Shown here: piece after piece, positions 23,197 to 34,150 of the stretch
How positions within the stretch are numbered: the first letter of the stretch is position 1
Layout: each line of letters starts with the position of its first letter
Source: Tilletia caries
Lineage: Eukaryota; Basidiomycota; Exobasidiomycetes; Tilletiales; Tilletiaceae
Assembly (NCBI GenBank): GCA_032718865.1
Contig: JALUTQ010000007.1
Span: forward strand, 1,488,001-1,552,000
Direction of reading: 5' to 3'
Length of the DNA: 64,000 nucleotides
The notes under the pieces: generated by a model
What the model was told of the DNA's origin: nothing
What the model saw: only the letters and a program-made list of their open reading frames with translations
Database searches by the model: none
Translations under genes and position numbers: made by a program

Positions 23197-23633
23197 CCTG
23201 CTTTGGTAGAAGGAGAACGGGTATCTGGAAGAAGAGATTGGGACGGGGATGGAGGGCGGGAGAGAAGCTTCAAAGTCAGTGCAGAGGTAGGGCAAGCAGG
23301 GGATGCCAGAGAGCTGCAGAAGGAGGGAGGGGAGATGGGTGAGCATGAGCCTCGTCCATTTTGTACACGCCTGGGCGGAACACGGGAAGAAGTTCAGGCG
23401 CCAGGCACGGATGACTCGAACGGATGAACCTTCTTCCCACTTCTTCCCGCTGTTATCTTCCCTTCTCAGTTCTCTCCACCTCGGTCGCTATCTCCGAAGC
23501 AGCGTCCGATGTGAGGCTGGAAGCATGACTCAGGAGGGACAGCCGTCCATAGCCGAACGTGAGAGGGGAAGGGTGGAAGTTTGCGTCTGGACGCCGGCTC
23601 CTTCGAACGCTCACTCGGCCTCATCGCCTCATC

Positions 23634-24224
23634 CTCAGTAGAAAAAAATGTGGATGGTTCGTGGAGGTTTGGTGGAGTCTCCACGAAACCTCCAAAATGA
23701 ACTTTTTTCTCCACGAAAGCTCCACGAAAGCTCCACCAAACTTCACTCTTTAAATTTGGCTTAGCGCGCTTTTTGCCCGACAGTAAAAACGAGTGGAAAG
23801 CGCCTGTGTGTGCTCCCAAGGCCCAGCACGCACGCCTTCCCCTTGCCCCCTCTCCTTCTGCACTCCCGCTCTCACGCGCTCCTGTAGCCATCCACAGTCA
23901 CTCAACCTCATCAGCATGCCCTCTCTCGCGTAAGTTTTTGCCTCAAACGGCGTTGTTGCGTCTTTTTATTGAGGATCGTTATGCTCCCTTTTTGGTGTGT
24001 GACTGTTTTGAAGGTGGTGAAAAAACTCCACGTGATCGTTTTCGATGCTCGGCGACTAGATTCTCAACCGCAACGCAAATTTGGACAACGCTCACGTGGC
24101 AAAGGTGGCAGATCAGCTTTTGGCAGGGGTTGCGGTTTGCTTTCCACGGATGCTCCACAAAAGCCCCACAAACGGTCCATTTGGGCAATTTCTCCACCAA
24201 TCCTCCACAGTTTTTTCTACTGAG
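23634..24224. mobile_element. TIR element C (591 bp, MITE-like, CTCCAC-rich)
   Basis: TIRs read CTCAGTAGAAAAAA followed by TGTGGA at the left; the right end mirrors this. The 7-bp CCTCATC flanks both ends (23627-23633 and 24225-24231). Both subterminal regions are dense in CTCCACGAAA/CTCCACCAAA-like motifs. No transposase. The arrangement resembles hAT-like elements, but the duplication as read is 7, not 8, bp. Confidence 0.7.
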
Positions 24225-24530
24225 CCTCATCTCGGCCTCTCTTCTGCACCAAGAGATGAAGCGATGAAGCCAAACAAATGCACAGAAAACGGCGGTATGG
24301 ACGACGAACGAGCATGAACTACTTTTCACTCCCGACGAGCTGACCGCTGGCCTCGTGAGAGAGAAGGTCATGTTCGTTATTGGCCCTGCTTCCGACCTTC
24401 AAAGTGGTAACAATCTCAGCCCTCCTTCCCTTCGCACCATCTTGACCTTCAACCTGTCGCAGATGTGAAATCAATTGAGGCCCCTCAAGACTTGAGAAGC
24501 TGTTCTCGTTGTCTGTCTCCTGTCCCCTGT
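24225..24530. other. intergenic region downstream of URA4, no supported gene
   Basis: I see no protein or RNA gene between the TIR element and the dihydroorotase stop codon. Confidence 0.4.
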
Positions 24531-25906
24531 CTAAGGCGCCGCAATTTCCCAGTTCAGCTGGCTTCCAGCCATGAATGGCACAACTTGAATCCGGTCCTTG
24601 TCGCCTTCCGCCACAGCTTCATGATCAGGATGGACGTACGCGACAGGGACACGGCCCTTCTCCGCATGTCCGACCAAACGGACTGTGACCGTCTGCGCGT
24701 CCTCGTCCAGACCGTAGAATGCGCGTCCGTGTTTGGAGACGTAGCCTTCCAATCGGTCCAAAGCTCCGAAGGACTCGAGGAGGTGTGAGCAGAGGGGCAG
24801 AAGGATCGCACTTGTGTAGACTCCTGCTGCACACCCGCACGAGGTGACGGTCTCCAGGCCGTGCGTGGCTGCAGAGGGCAACTTGGAGGCAAGTGGGTGA
24901 GGCGCCGAGTCGGATCCGAGGAAGAAGCGAGGATGGCCTTGATGTGCGAAGGGAAGAATGCTGAGTGAGCGTGATCGAACGCAAAGAAAGTACGTCCGCC
25001 GTGAGTAAGTCGAGATCTATTCACCCTCTTTGACAATTTCTCTCAATGCCGCGCGGTCATCGGGGTACTTGGCTACCGGCTTGCAGAAATTCAAAGGCTT
25101 CCCCGCCCAATCGTCCACAGTCAGCTGAAGGTGGTGAGGTGTGATGGTACATCCGACAGTCGGTCCACACTTTTTGACGGCCTCGACAGCTGCTCGTGTG
25201 GTGGCATGTTCGAGGATGATACGCAATTTGGGGAACGCGGCATGGAGCTTGTGGAGATGCTCGAGAAAAAGAGCCTCGGCGTTGAGAACACAGATTCCCT
25301 GGGAAGAGTCCAAAAAAAGAGAGAGTCGACACAACAGCAGAAGACACGCAACTCCGGACAGGCAAGGGAGGAATCGTCAGGGCTTACCTTGTCAGTGTCG
25401 CTCGGTACCTCACCGTGGAGGTTGAGAACAAGTCCGACTTCCTGCATGGCCTCGAAGACGGGGTAGTAGACATCGTAGCTCTCCACTCCCGCCGCGCTGT
25501 TCGTTGTCACACCTCGAGGATAGCTCTTGACGCCCCAAACGACGCCACTCTCCTTGGCTTTCCGAACCTCAGCCGGCGTCAGCGCCGGACTGAGGTACAA
25601 GCTCATCAGGAACTGGGTCGAAGGTGCCAACGACTGGAGACGAGCATGGTACGCCACCGCTTCATCAGTCATACTGATTGGCGGGACAAGGTTCGGCATC
25701 ACGTAGGCCGTCTTGATGCCGCCTTGGGCGACGTGCGGAGCGATCAGAGAGCACATGTCTCCCTGTCGAAGGTGGACATGTGCGTCAAAAGGCGACGAGA
25801 TCGTAATCTCAGAAGGGCCGGCAGACTGCAGAAAGAGAAAAAACTTGGTTCATTCGGAACCTGGCTTCTGTACAGAGACCGGGGACGCTGAATCTTCACT
25901 TACCAT
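24531..25906 (-). CDS. URA4: dihydroorotase (pyrimidine biosynthesis)
   Basis: Catalyses ring closure of carbamoyl-aspartate to dihydroorotate, third step of UMP synthesis, in the cytosol. Four exons join in frame: 25906-25904 (only the ATG), 25825-25388, 25298-25025, 24937-24531, giving 373 aa, normal for the PyrC/Ura4 class. Zinc ligands are visible: HVH in FDAHVHLRQG, the Lys to be carbamylated in GVKSYP, His in LNLHGEV and ILEHATT, and the Asp in FLGSDSAPH. The start codon is followed at once by GTAAGT, so the first coding exon is three bases long. The final intron needs the acceptor at 24938 to restore FFLGSDSAPH. Confidence 0.95.
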
Positions 25907-26169
25907 CTTGGCTTCCAGTCACTATAACGCTGCCTTTCGAATGTATGGTGTCGTGTGCGTGAGAGTGTGTTGGCGAGAAGAAACTTGCCTGAAACTCAGC
26001 GCGAATGTTTTCCGGCCGGAAATACAATTTTCACACGGGGAAAGGCGATTTACACGTGTACGATATGTCGCCAGCCTTTGACACGATGAAGCAGCATGAT
26101 CCCATTAATTGCACAAGGGCGAACGGGGCACGGAGTCTATGTACAGGGCGAGGTGAGATCCCTGAGACC

Positions 26170-26756
26170 TCAGAATCGCTCGATGCCAGAGAGCAGTAGA
26201 AGCCGGGTCGGATCGACCGCACTGGACTTCGAATGAGCTGTAGCTGCAGAAAAGGAGCCCGCCAGAGTTGGAAAGGTTGGAGATGGCAGTTGATCAGCAG
26301 TTGGAAAGCCAGTGGGGTGATTCAAGAAGCGGCCTGGTACTCACAAATCAAATGACCAATCGACCCGTGTGCCGTCTCCATTTCAGGGAAAGAGGCACGC
26401 GAGGCACGAGATGTCCATGCAGCCCAAGGCCGCCTCGAATCTGCCGCATCAGGAAGGCCTGAAAGCAAAGGGGTAAACTAAGATGATGTTTAGCGCCGCT
26501 GCAACGCTCATCCGAGCAAGGGATCGAATGTAATGCGTACCTCCTGGATAATCCACGCGGTCGCCGTACCGCATCAGCATCTCCGGTGCGCGGCCGTATC
26601 GCCTACGATCTGGAGCAGAAGGAAAGATGGGGAGCGTCAGACTGCAGCCTCCGCTTTCTGGTCATCGTGGAAGGACTCCAATGACTCACTTGCGAACTGG
26701 GCCGAGCACATGGTGCTGGTGTAGAGGAGGGTCGGGATGATGAAGACCAGCTTCAT
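26170..26756 (-). CDS. small secreted protein, 107 aa, 4 exons
   Basis: Exons 26756-26690, 26609-26541, 26458-26345 and 26243-26170 join in frame with GT-AG introns. The product starts with a signal peptide (MKLVFIIPTLLYTSTMCSAQ); the mature part is basic and Arg-rich near the start (RRRYGRAPEMLMRYGDR) and has no cysteine pattern. It has no similarity I recognise. It lies with other small secreted genes on the same strand. Support is the consistent exon phases and the signal peptide; expression is not shown. Confidence 0.55.
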
Positions 26757-27172
26757 TCTGGGACCTGGGCGCACAGGGGGAAAGAGGTAAAAAGAGGAGG
26801 GGTGCAATGTGGAGTGCAGACCGGCTGCTCTGAGAAGAAAGAAAGAAGAAAGAAAGAAAGAGATGTGAAGGGCTCGCGGAATATGGAGAGAAAGAGGAAG
26901 GAGAAGGGGGAGGGGGACAGCAGAGGAATCAGCGGCGTCAATCGATTCTTACATATGACATAGACGATACAGTCAACGGTGCGGCAGTGGGTAAATATCT
27001 AGCACAAAGAGATGAGGTCCGAAATTGGACCTTGCGGACGCCCCGGGCGCCCCGGCCTGCCGCGCGTTCAAGTACATCGTTTGCACCGTATTGGCAGCGG
27101 TCATATGTTTTTGGCGGACGTAGAGTAACATGGCAGACCAGGGTGGGAACAGGAAATAGTCGGCCCCGCGCT
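26757..27172. other. intergenic, promoter of the 107-aa secreted gene
   Basis: A purine-rich stretch (26830-26930, GAAAGAAA) lies just upstream of the minus-strand start at 26756. No other gene is seen. Confidence 0.4.
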
Positions 27173-27717
27173 CTAAGGGTTAGATTGATGTCCCTTACGT
27201 TGCGGCCCGTCAGGTGTAATCTCCGGGCCAGGACCTAGAATATGTTTGTGGCCAATGGTCCAGTACATGCCGGACGGGGCGGACTGCTTCCCCGTGGAAT
27301 CGCCAAACTTCCAGATGACGCCGGGTTCTGGAAGTGGGTCGCGGGGTTCTGGAAGTTGGTGTCGGAAGACCGAAAGGGAAGTTCGGAAAGATGCAGGTCG
27401 TCGATGAGTAAGTATCTCTTCGTCAAGGCTGCTGATCGACGTCCTATCGGCCACTCACGAATGGTGCCTGGCGTAGCATCAAGCGCAGTAGCGATGATAC
27501 TGTGGCTCTTGACAGGACCCAGTTTGCCGTCTCCGGACTTGGACTTGAATCCGGTTGTGGCGGCTATTGTAGAGTAAGAGCGAGAGTAAAGATCCAAGTC
27601 AGTTCTCGAAGCTCGAAAGGGAAGGGGGCAGATAGACGAAAGCTCACCAGGTACGGGGCGCGCAAAGGCGGTCGTGATTGTGAAGGCAACCAAAACCGAC
27701 GTGGCGAGAATCTGCAT
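27173..27717 (-). CDS. small secreted protein, 109 aa, 3 exons (paralogue 1)
   Basis: Exons 27717-27648, 27563-27459 and 27327-27173 join in frame. Signal peptide MQILATSVLVAFTITTAFAR is followed by PVPAATTGFKSKSGDG and a C-terminal part with GVIWKFGDST and YWTIGHKHILG. No cysteines in the mature protein. The first exon (70 nt) and its splice position match the gene at 28033-28287 exactly. Third-exon acceptor choice (27328) is inferred: an alternative acceptor lies 18 nt or more upstream. Confidence 0.6.
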
Positions 27718-28032
27718 GATGAGAGGGTTCAAGGGATCGATTGTCGAAGGAATGTTTGTGATATGAGCTAAGATCAGGATAGGCTGGCGCTTAACGAGTT
27801 TAGGGAGGAGAGGGAGACGATATCTGAGGAGGGGAAAAAAATGAGGAGTGGGGGGGCGGGGAGTTGTTGGAGGAAGAGAGAGAGAGGGCAGTATGAAAGC
27901 AGACGAACTGCCGCTTCTTCTGTACACTTTCTGTAGACAGGGGCACGGGGCGCCCAGACGCCGCATGTTGGAGATGAGGAATACGCCTCACGATCTAGCG
28001 CCTTGGCTTTCATTATGCTTTAATGCCAGAAT

Positions 28033-28287
28033 TCAGAAGTAAGGGAGTGTAGATCGACAAGGATAGAGCGATAGATCAGAAGTGAGGGAGTGTGGACGGA
28101 CACGGGCGGGCGCCGTGATCTGGGTCGTCGTGGCCGCAGTGACTTTGTGAGGGAAGCCCGGATACGAGTCAGCAAGACGTCCGCCGTAGATGGGGAACCG
28201 GGTAGACCAAAGCCCACCAGGAACAGGGCGCGCCAAGGCGGTGGAGGTTGCGAAGGCAACGAGTACCAGGGTGGTAAGGATCTGCAT
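28033..28287 (-). CDS. small secreted protein, 59 aa spliced (paralogue 2)
   Basis: Exons 28287-28218 and 28142-28033 join in frame to 59 aa; reading through the intron also stays open (84 aa). The signal peptide MQILTTLVLVAFATSTALAR plus PVP and the following AATT match paralogue 1, and exon 1 has the same length and phase. The rest has diverged or been truncated, lacking the GVIWKFG part. The donor is GTGGGC, weaker than the GTGAGC of paralogue 1. It is a tandem duplicate under relaxed constraint or on its way to a new role. Confidence 0.5.
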   Translation of the reverse strand: MQILTTLVLVAFATSTALARPVPGGLWSTRFPIYGGRLADSYPGFPHKVTAATTTQITAPARVRPHSLTSDLSLYPCRSTLPYF

Positions 28288-28803
28288 CTTGAGTATAAGG
28301 CTTGCGGTGATGTTGTATTTGTTCGAGGAGGCCGTCGCGGTTCTGGACAAAGACAAAGAAGGGTGGAGAAGGCAGAGAAGATGAGATGGGATAGGAGGAG
28401 AGGGAAGAACGATGAGCCTCGCCTCCAAGGCCACTCTTTTGGCCGCTTTTGGCACAGCCACTCGACGATCGACAGCAGCCTGATGCAAAAAAGGGAAGAT
28501 GAGAATTAGTCGCAAGTCTGAAGTCTCCAGCCAGAAGGTCAGCGCCCAGAAAGGTTCTTGGTCAGGGTTTTGGTCAGCGCCCGCGGCCAAGGCCCCATCA
28601 GAAATCAGAACAACGGGGCAGGCCGCATGATGAGGTCGTGGTCGTCTGTAACGACACTTGGACCTTCGTACGTCGATGTGGGCGTTCATGTGGGCGACTT
28701 GCGCTCGCGTGGGCTGAGAGCCGGATATGAGGCCGGCACCGGCATCTCATCTGGCTCCGGCCGCCCGGCACAGTTCTCATGGTCCCTGCACCATATACCC
28801 TGT

Positions 28804-28818
28804 CCCCCCCCCCCCCCC
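28804..28818. repeat. C15 homopolymer in promoter
   Basis: Fifteen C about 90 bp before the quinone oxidoreductase ATG, in a C/T-rich leader. Confidence 0.8.
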
Positions 28819-28906
28819 TCTTCCTGGCCACCAAGACCTCCAACACCCCCCCTACATACAGTGGTACATAGGCCCAAGGAACGTGTACATACACTTGAAC
28901 AGAACG

Positions 28907-30406
28907 ATGCGCGCGTTTGTCATCGACAAGAACACCGAGCTCGACCAGCTCCAGTCCAAGCTGCGCGACGACGCTCCCGAGCCCGTCCCGGGAAAGAACG
29001 AGGTCCTGGTCGACGTCTATGCTGCCGGCGCCAACTTCTTCGACATTCTCCAGGCTGCGGTGAGTCGGTCATGCTCTTCCAATGATTCGCCTCCGTGACT
29101 GACTCTGCTCGGTGTGTGTCTTTCTGTCGCTAGGGCAAATACCAAGTCAAGCCACCTCGTGAGCCATCATTGAGAATCTCCACATCTTCCCAGCAGTTTT
29201 CGGAAAGTGTTCACCCTTTACCTCTTCGCTTGAACAGACCCCTTCGTGCCCGGCGCAGAGCTGGCTGGAATCATCGCACCCAACTCCCCCATCCCGGACG
29301 GCTGCCCCTACGAACCCGGCACGCGCGTCTTTGGCGCAGCCCAGGGAAGTTACGGCGAACGTGTCAAGGCGGACTGGCAACAACTTGTCCAGGTGCCCGA
29401 TGAGATGAGTCTCGAGGAGGCTGCGACGCTCTTCATCACCTGGCCGACGTCGTACGCTGCGCTGCGATACCGTGCGAACATTCAGCCGGGTATGTCCCTC
29501 CGCGGCCTTTCATTTCCAGTTTCTTTTACATCATCCTCCCTGACATCGGATTGTCATCTCTTCACCCTTTTTCCGGCGTGAAGGCGAATGGCTGCTGGTA
29601 CATGCAGGAGCAGGCGGTGTCGGACTCGCAGCTGTTCAGCTCGGAAAGCGTATGGGCGCCAAGGTCATTGCGACTGCAGGCTCCGAAGAGAAGCTCGATG
29701 TGTGCAAGAGACTAGGCGGCGCGGACTATGCAGTAAACTACAGAGATAAGGACTGGGCGAAGAAGGTCAAAGGTCAGTCGTGAACTTCTTCATCTTGACT
29801 TTTGAATGGTATTTGACTGGCTGTGTGCCGCATTTGCAGAGATCACCGGTGGCAAGGGAGCAGGTTCGTACAGTTCAGAAGCTTCAACCCCTTCGACGCA
29901 GATTTTACTGATCCTGTCCGCATTCTTTTACAGATGTCGTTTACGATCCCGTTGGACTGATCAATGCCAGTCTCAAGTGCATCGCCTGGAACGGACGCAT
30001 CGTCGTCGTTGGCTTCGCAGCCGGTGAGATCGAAAAGATTCCTGCCAATCTCCTCCTGCTGAAGAACTGCGCCGTGACCGGTGTCCACTGGGGACGATAC
30101 ATTCGTGAAGAGGTACGTTTCCGATCTCTCTTTTGCTCTTCCCTCGTCTGTTGTTACGTCGTTCAAGGGGAAGGAACTGAGCATGATGTTCCACTTTGTT
30201 CCCTTCAGCCGGACAAGGTCTACGAAACCTGGGGCACCTTGCTCGACTGGTTCAGCAGTGGCGAGATCAAGCCCATCATTTTCAACCCGATTTATCAAGG
30301 CCTCGAGAGCGTTCCCAAGGCATTGAGCGACCTCGCCCAACGTAAGACATGGGGCAAAGCCGTCGTGAGCATCAAGAAGGAGAAGGGACAGCATGGCAAG
30401 TTGTAA
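28907..30406 (+). CDS. NADPH:quinone oxidoreductase (MDR, zeta-crystallin type)
   Basis: Seven exons (28907-29059, 29134-29158, 29238-29489, 29584-29772, 29840-29863, 29934-30112, 30209-30406) join in frame to 339 aa, the normal size. It belongs to the zinc-free medium-chain dehydrogenase/reductases that transfer electrons from NADPH to quinones or other carbonyl acceptors. Visible are the N-terminal GroES-like fold with ANFFDILQ and [10 protein letters not shown], the cofactor loop [28 protein letters not shown], and the domain [14 protein letters not shown]. No structural-zinc cysteines. Two exons are very short (25 and 24 nt). Localisation is unclear; no targeting signal is seen. Confidence 0.92.
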
Positions 30407-30798
30407 AAGAGCGACACGGTCTTTCTCTCTATCAATCACACTATGGCCTTAGGGATGCACGGATCAAGAACGCCTCGGGGCAGATGTACAGAAGAGAAAA
30501 CTAGTACATTATGTGACATGGCGGGCAAGAGCGCGAAGAGCCGGAGACTCGTTAGACAGGGACGGAGGGGGGAGAGAAACCGTGAAGCAGGAATACACGA
30601 GGTGGGTGAGTCGGAGTCGGAGAATCCCAAGTACAAATGTGCAAGAAGCGGCGTCAAGAGTCCCGAGGTAATCGGGACTGAGAGACAGAGCGGAAAGCTT
30701 CGACAAAGCGCGGAAGGAGAAAAAGGAAGAAGAAAATCGGAAAGGAATGCTTTCCAGGGCGAGACCGCGGCGTGCAAAAAGGCCGGAGACTGGGAGAC
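30407..30798. other. convergent 3' intergenic region
   Basis: Between the stop of the quinone oxidoreductase gene and the stop of the convergent secreted-protein gene. No gene is seen. Confidence 0.4.
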
Positions 30799-32233
30799 TC
30801 ATGTCCGAGAAGAGAAGCGGCGAAGTTGCTCGTCCGCCCAGTCCAGCAGAGCAGGGGCAGATTGGATGACCCGTTGCGTTGCTGATGAAGCCGAAAGAAG
30901 AGCATTTCGGATCACATCCACCACGGCTGATGGCGTCCGGTTCCAAGGCCACTTCCGCCCAACCGGGCTTGGCTCGCAGATGGTCCATGCAGACTCTGGA
31001 CGAGATGCGTCGCACTCCTCTGAGTCCGTGACGACTCCTGCAGAAGACAAAAAAGGGAATGTCAGCATCTCCATGAGTCTTTGGCGATCGCAAGTGAATA
31101 GGTATTTTAAGGTGGACGTACTTCGGACGGTCAATACCACCACGCGACCATCGACCGAGATGTTGTGATTGATGCCATGTCGACCGGAGCCCATGAGGCC
31201 ATCGACCCACTCCGCGGTCGCTCTCCAGTGGTAATGCTGCCAGATACCGCCGCGCTCGGCTGACTCGACCAGCAGGTCTCGGCCGATATTGTAGCCGTCA
31301 GTGTCTATGGTGTGGTGCATGCGCAGGTTCTTCAAGGGGAGAGAGTAAGAGGAACGTCAGCATCCTTGAGGCCTGAACGCGTCACAAAAACCGTCCCGAC
31401 GTACCTTCTCCTTCGAAATGGCCAAGAACCAAGCGCCCGTGTCCGCAAAAGAGCCATTCTGCTTCCACGCCCGGAAGTGGTTCCCTCCGTACAAGCTCTC
31501 CCAGCACGAGCCAACCCAGCGTCCAGGCGCGCCGGGCAGATGCGTCTGTCGGTACTCGAAGGCTTCTTCCTTCCAGCCATCGCCGTCGCCCAGGTTTGCG
31601 CGCTGGCGGCCGCCGCGGTGCAGGTCGAGACACTCGAAGGAGAAGCCGATGGTTCTTGTGACCCAGAGGGGGTGGAAAGGAAAGGCAGAGTCAGTTTAGG
31701 GCTTTAGGGCGTTAGGGCGCAGCGGAAGCGCGGAGAGCGTAGAGGAAGAGGGGACAGGGCTCACCGTATGTAGTCCCGCAGACCGGCGTCGGTGAGCACG
31801 CGCGGGTCTGACTTGCCAGAGATGATGGCATTGATAGGTTCCCGCAAGCCATTGCCTACGAGCTGTTGGGGGCACACCAACGCAGCAATCACGATGGGCA
31901 TATGTAAATGCAGTCAGCGCATCTCTGTACACTACCCTGATGCACCTTCAAATTTCAAATGTGACTCACATCGAGCATGCTGCCATGACCCAAACGCGGG
32001 TCGGACCAGCCAGGCAGTTCGGGATCCCCTCGTCCGTCGCCATCATCGAGGTCGTCCGTGGCCCGGTAGACGGCATCCTCGTCGAAACCGTCAGTGTAGA
32101 GGGAGAGATCAAGAGCATCGGCGCCTCCGTCGGCACTGTAAGACGGGAAGGCGCGGAGGGAGGCGGCATCTGTGAGGGAAGGGCCGTGCAGGCTCAGCGC
32201 GGCGGCGAGCGTGGCGAGGGTGAGGAAGCGCAT
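30799..32233 (-). CDS. secreted protein of unknown function, 352 aa, 5 exons
   Basis: Exons 32233-31970, 31862-31765, 31654-31405, 31329-31122 and 31037-30799 join in frame. A signal peptide (MRFLTLATLAAALSLHG...TDA) is followed by an acidic stretch (residues 45-75) and a folded-looking core with LVGNGLREPINAII, FSFECLDLHRGG, GSCWESLYGGNHFRAWKQNG, ADTGAWFLAIS and HHTIDTDGYNIGRDLLVE. Conserved-looking Trp, His and Cys residues suggest an enzyme or a carbohydrate-binding protein, but I do not recognise the family. It sits in the same neighbourhood as the small secreted genes. Confidence 0.75.
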
Positions 32234-32641
32234 CGTTATCGTTACAGTTGGCAGTCCGAGGGATTTGGATCAGACTAGAGACGAGATGGGGGAAGGATGG
32301 GAGGCGGCGTCGTGCTCGTGCTCGTGGTCGTCCGCGCAGGTTTCCGTTCAGCGCAACTGCGACCTTCCAGCGCCCAGCAGAGCCTGCACGACTCACCATG
32401 TATACTCTCACTTATCCAGTGCGGGGGTTCAGGTTCAACCGTAAGCGAGGTGTTGCTCAGATTTCTGCTGACTGCCCGAAACAGACGCGCGCTGTGCTGA
32501 CCGAGAACGAGAACGGAAAGGCGAGAACCGCTGGCCAAACAGACTCAGATAAACAGGCCAGAAGCCCGACTCTCAGAGGGAGCGGCTTGGGGAGCGATTA
32601 TATGCAGGACCTTCCAATTGCCCGTTCGTTCTGGTACATGA
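32234..32641. other. promoter region of the 352-aa secreted-protein gene
   Basis: Between the uL4m stop and the secreted-protein start, both on the minus strand. A TATA-like ATTATATGC lies at about 32597-32605 (opposite strand GCATATAAT), which may serve the secreted gene. Confidence 0.35.
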
Positions 32642-34150
32642 CTATTGGCTTGGCTTCGACCCTGACTCTCCTCGTCCAGCAGACACGTCGATGCCGGCCG
32701 ACTGAAGGATCTTGTCTGCCTTCCTCTGTAGCTCAGCCTCCTCCGCTGCCAAGTCCGCCTGACCCTCGCCGCCGGCTTTATCCTCAAGCTCCGAGATGGT
32801 CGTCTCCGTCCCAGGCGCGAAATCCTCATCCACCGCCCCGCCGCTGCTTCCTACGAGGGAAGACTCCGCATCGCTCATGAAGCTGGCGTCTTCAAGATTG
32901 TGCCACGCTGCCCCACCAAGCTTCTCCTCCAGCCATTCAATCGCACCGAGATCGCAGATGAGCTTGGGATACCGGAGTACTTGGTACGCATGTAGTTCAC
33001 CGGGTCGCTTGGCGGTCTCCATCGCAGCCCGCCGACCTTTCCGTTCGAGCATGCGTCGGACAGCCTCTTGGGGAAGCTTTTCGAGCTCGATGACTTCAGT
33101 GTTCGGAATGTTGCCAACCGCCTTCTTGAAGTTGGCAATCAGCGTCTCGTGAGCTGTGAGCTGTTCAGGTGTGTAGACCGGGTCGGCCGCACTCGGACGG
33201 GCTGTGGTGATGTACGTTCGGGCGGGGGCGGTAGGGCTCCGAGGTGCTGTCAAAAAGAGAGCACGGTCCCAGCCTTTGCTGCCCAGCAATCTGCGCATCG
33301 GTCCCGTAATGCTCGGCGGAGGGCTCACCCCGCCGAAGGAGGGAACGACGTGCAGATCATTACTCTTCCAGCGAGCGCTCAAAGCCGACCGCAGCGCGAG
33401 TTCGCGTACTCGCCGAGGCAGTTTGGTGCTGAAATCACGAGGCTTGGGCCCGTGTGCGACACCACCGCCTCTCAGAAGTGGGTTACCTCGGCTTCCGAGA
33501 CGGGCTTGACCGGAACCCTTCTGAGGACGGAGTTTGCGACCAGAGTATGCGACCTCGCCACGCGTCTTCGTCGATGCTGTACCGGCACGAATCGAGTCGA
33601 GGTAGTAGACCACGGCAGAGTGGAGGATATCGGAACGAGGCGCGATGCCGAATACGTGGGAGGAGAGGGGCACCAAGGACCGGGGAGGAAATTCGGCTCC
33701 TTTTGTGCTTGGATGCACGTAACACAGGGGTGTGTGGACGAGCGCATCTGAAATCAGAAAAGTAACGTCAGCCTCTCCAATGGCACTGGCGCATTTGTAA
33801 CAAACGCAGGACTGACCTTGTAGTGAAGTTGCAAGGACACCCTGTGGGTCGCCAACCGACACCGAGCGCAGGAATGCGGCGTCTCGGTCCGCTGGCGACG
33901 GTACAGATGTGGCAGAGGCAAGTGCAGAAGCGGTCGCTGACCCGCTGATTCCTCGAGAGCTCGCTGTTCTCGAGGAGGACGCGGTTGCCTGTGAAGATGA
34001 TGACTGTCCATTGCCGTCGACGCCGGCCCTTGTCCGCAGCGTTCGGGCCGCAACCGGACCGATACACAGCCCGGCCGAGGTGGCAGTCGCTGTGAGCTGC
34101 GCGACGACCGCACCGCGCGCCGCTGTTCGTGCCAGTGATGTTCGCAGCAT
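32642..34150 (-). CDS. MRPL4: mitochondrial large-subunit ribosomal protein uL4m
   Basis: Two exons, 34150-33817 and 33747-32642, around a 69-nt intron that is a multiple of three; 479 aa. An in-frame ATG at 34204 would add 18 residues; 34150 is preferred because MLRTSLARTAARGAVVAQL looks like a mitochondrial presequence. A Ser/Ala-rich linker precedes the uL4 fold: YSGRKLRPQKGSGQARLGSRGN, GGVAHGPKPRDFSTKL and RVRELALRSALSAR are the classic L4 signature. A fungal C-terminal extension (about residues 330-479) ends with an acidic, Glu-rich coiled region. It shares a 236-bp divergent promoter with TAF1. Confidence 0.93.
   Translation of the reverse strand: MLRTSLARTAARGAVVAQLTATATSAGLCIGPVAARTLRTRAGVDGNGQSSSSQATASSSRTASSRGISGSATASALASATSVPSPADRDAAFLRSVSVGDPQGVLATSLQGQSCVCYKCASAIGEADVTFLISDALVHTPLCYVHPSTKGAEFPPRSLVPLSSHVFGIAPRSDILHSAVVYYLDSIRAGTASTKTRGEVAYSGRKLRPQKGSGQARLGSRGNPLLRGGGVAHGPKPRDFSTKLPRRVRELALRSALSARWKSNDLHVVPSFGGVSPPPSITGPMRRLLGSKGWDRALFLTAPRSPTAPARTYITTARPSAADPVYTPEQLTAHETLIANFKKAVGNIPNTEVIELEKLPQEAVRRMLERKGRRAAMETAKRPGELHAYQVLRYPKLICDLGAIEWLEEKLGGAAWHNLEDASFMSDAESSLVGSSGGAVDEDFAPGTETTISELEDKAGGEGQADLAAEEAELQRKADKILQSAGIDVSAGRGESGSKPSQ

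Noticed and set aside
24340..24480. Possible promoter of a plus-strand gene antisense to URA4.
   Set aside because: Plus-strand ORFs there are mirror frames of the dihydroorotase exons.
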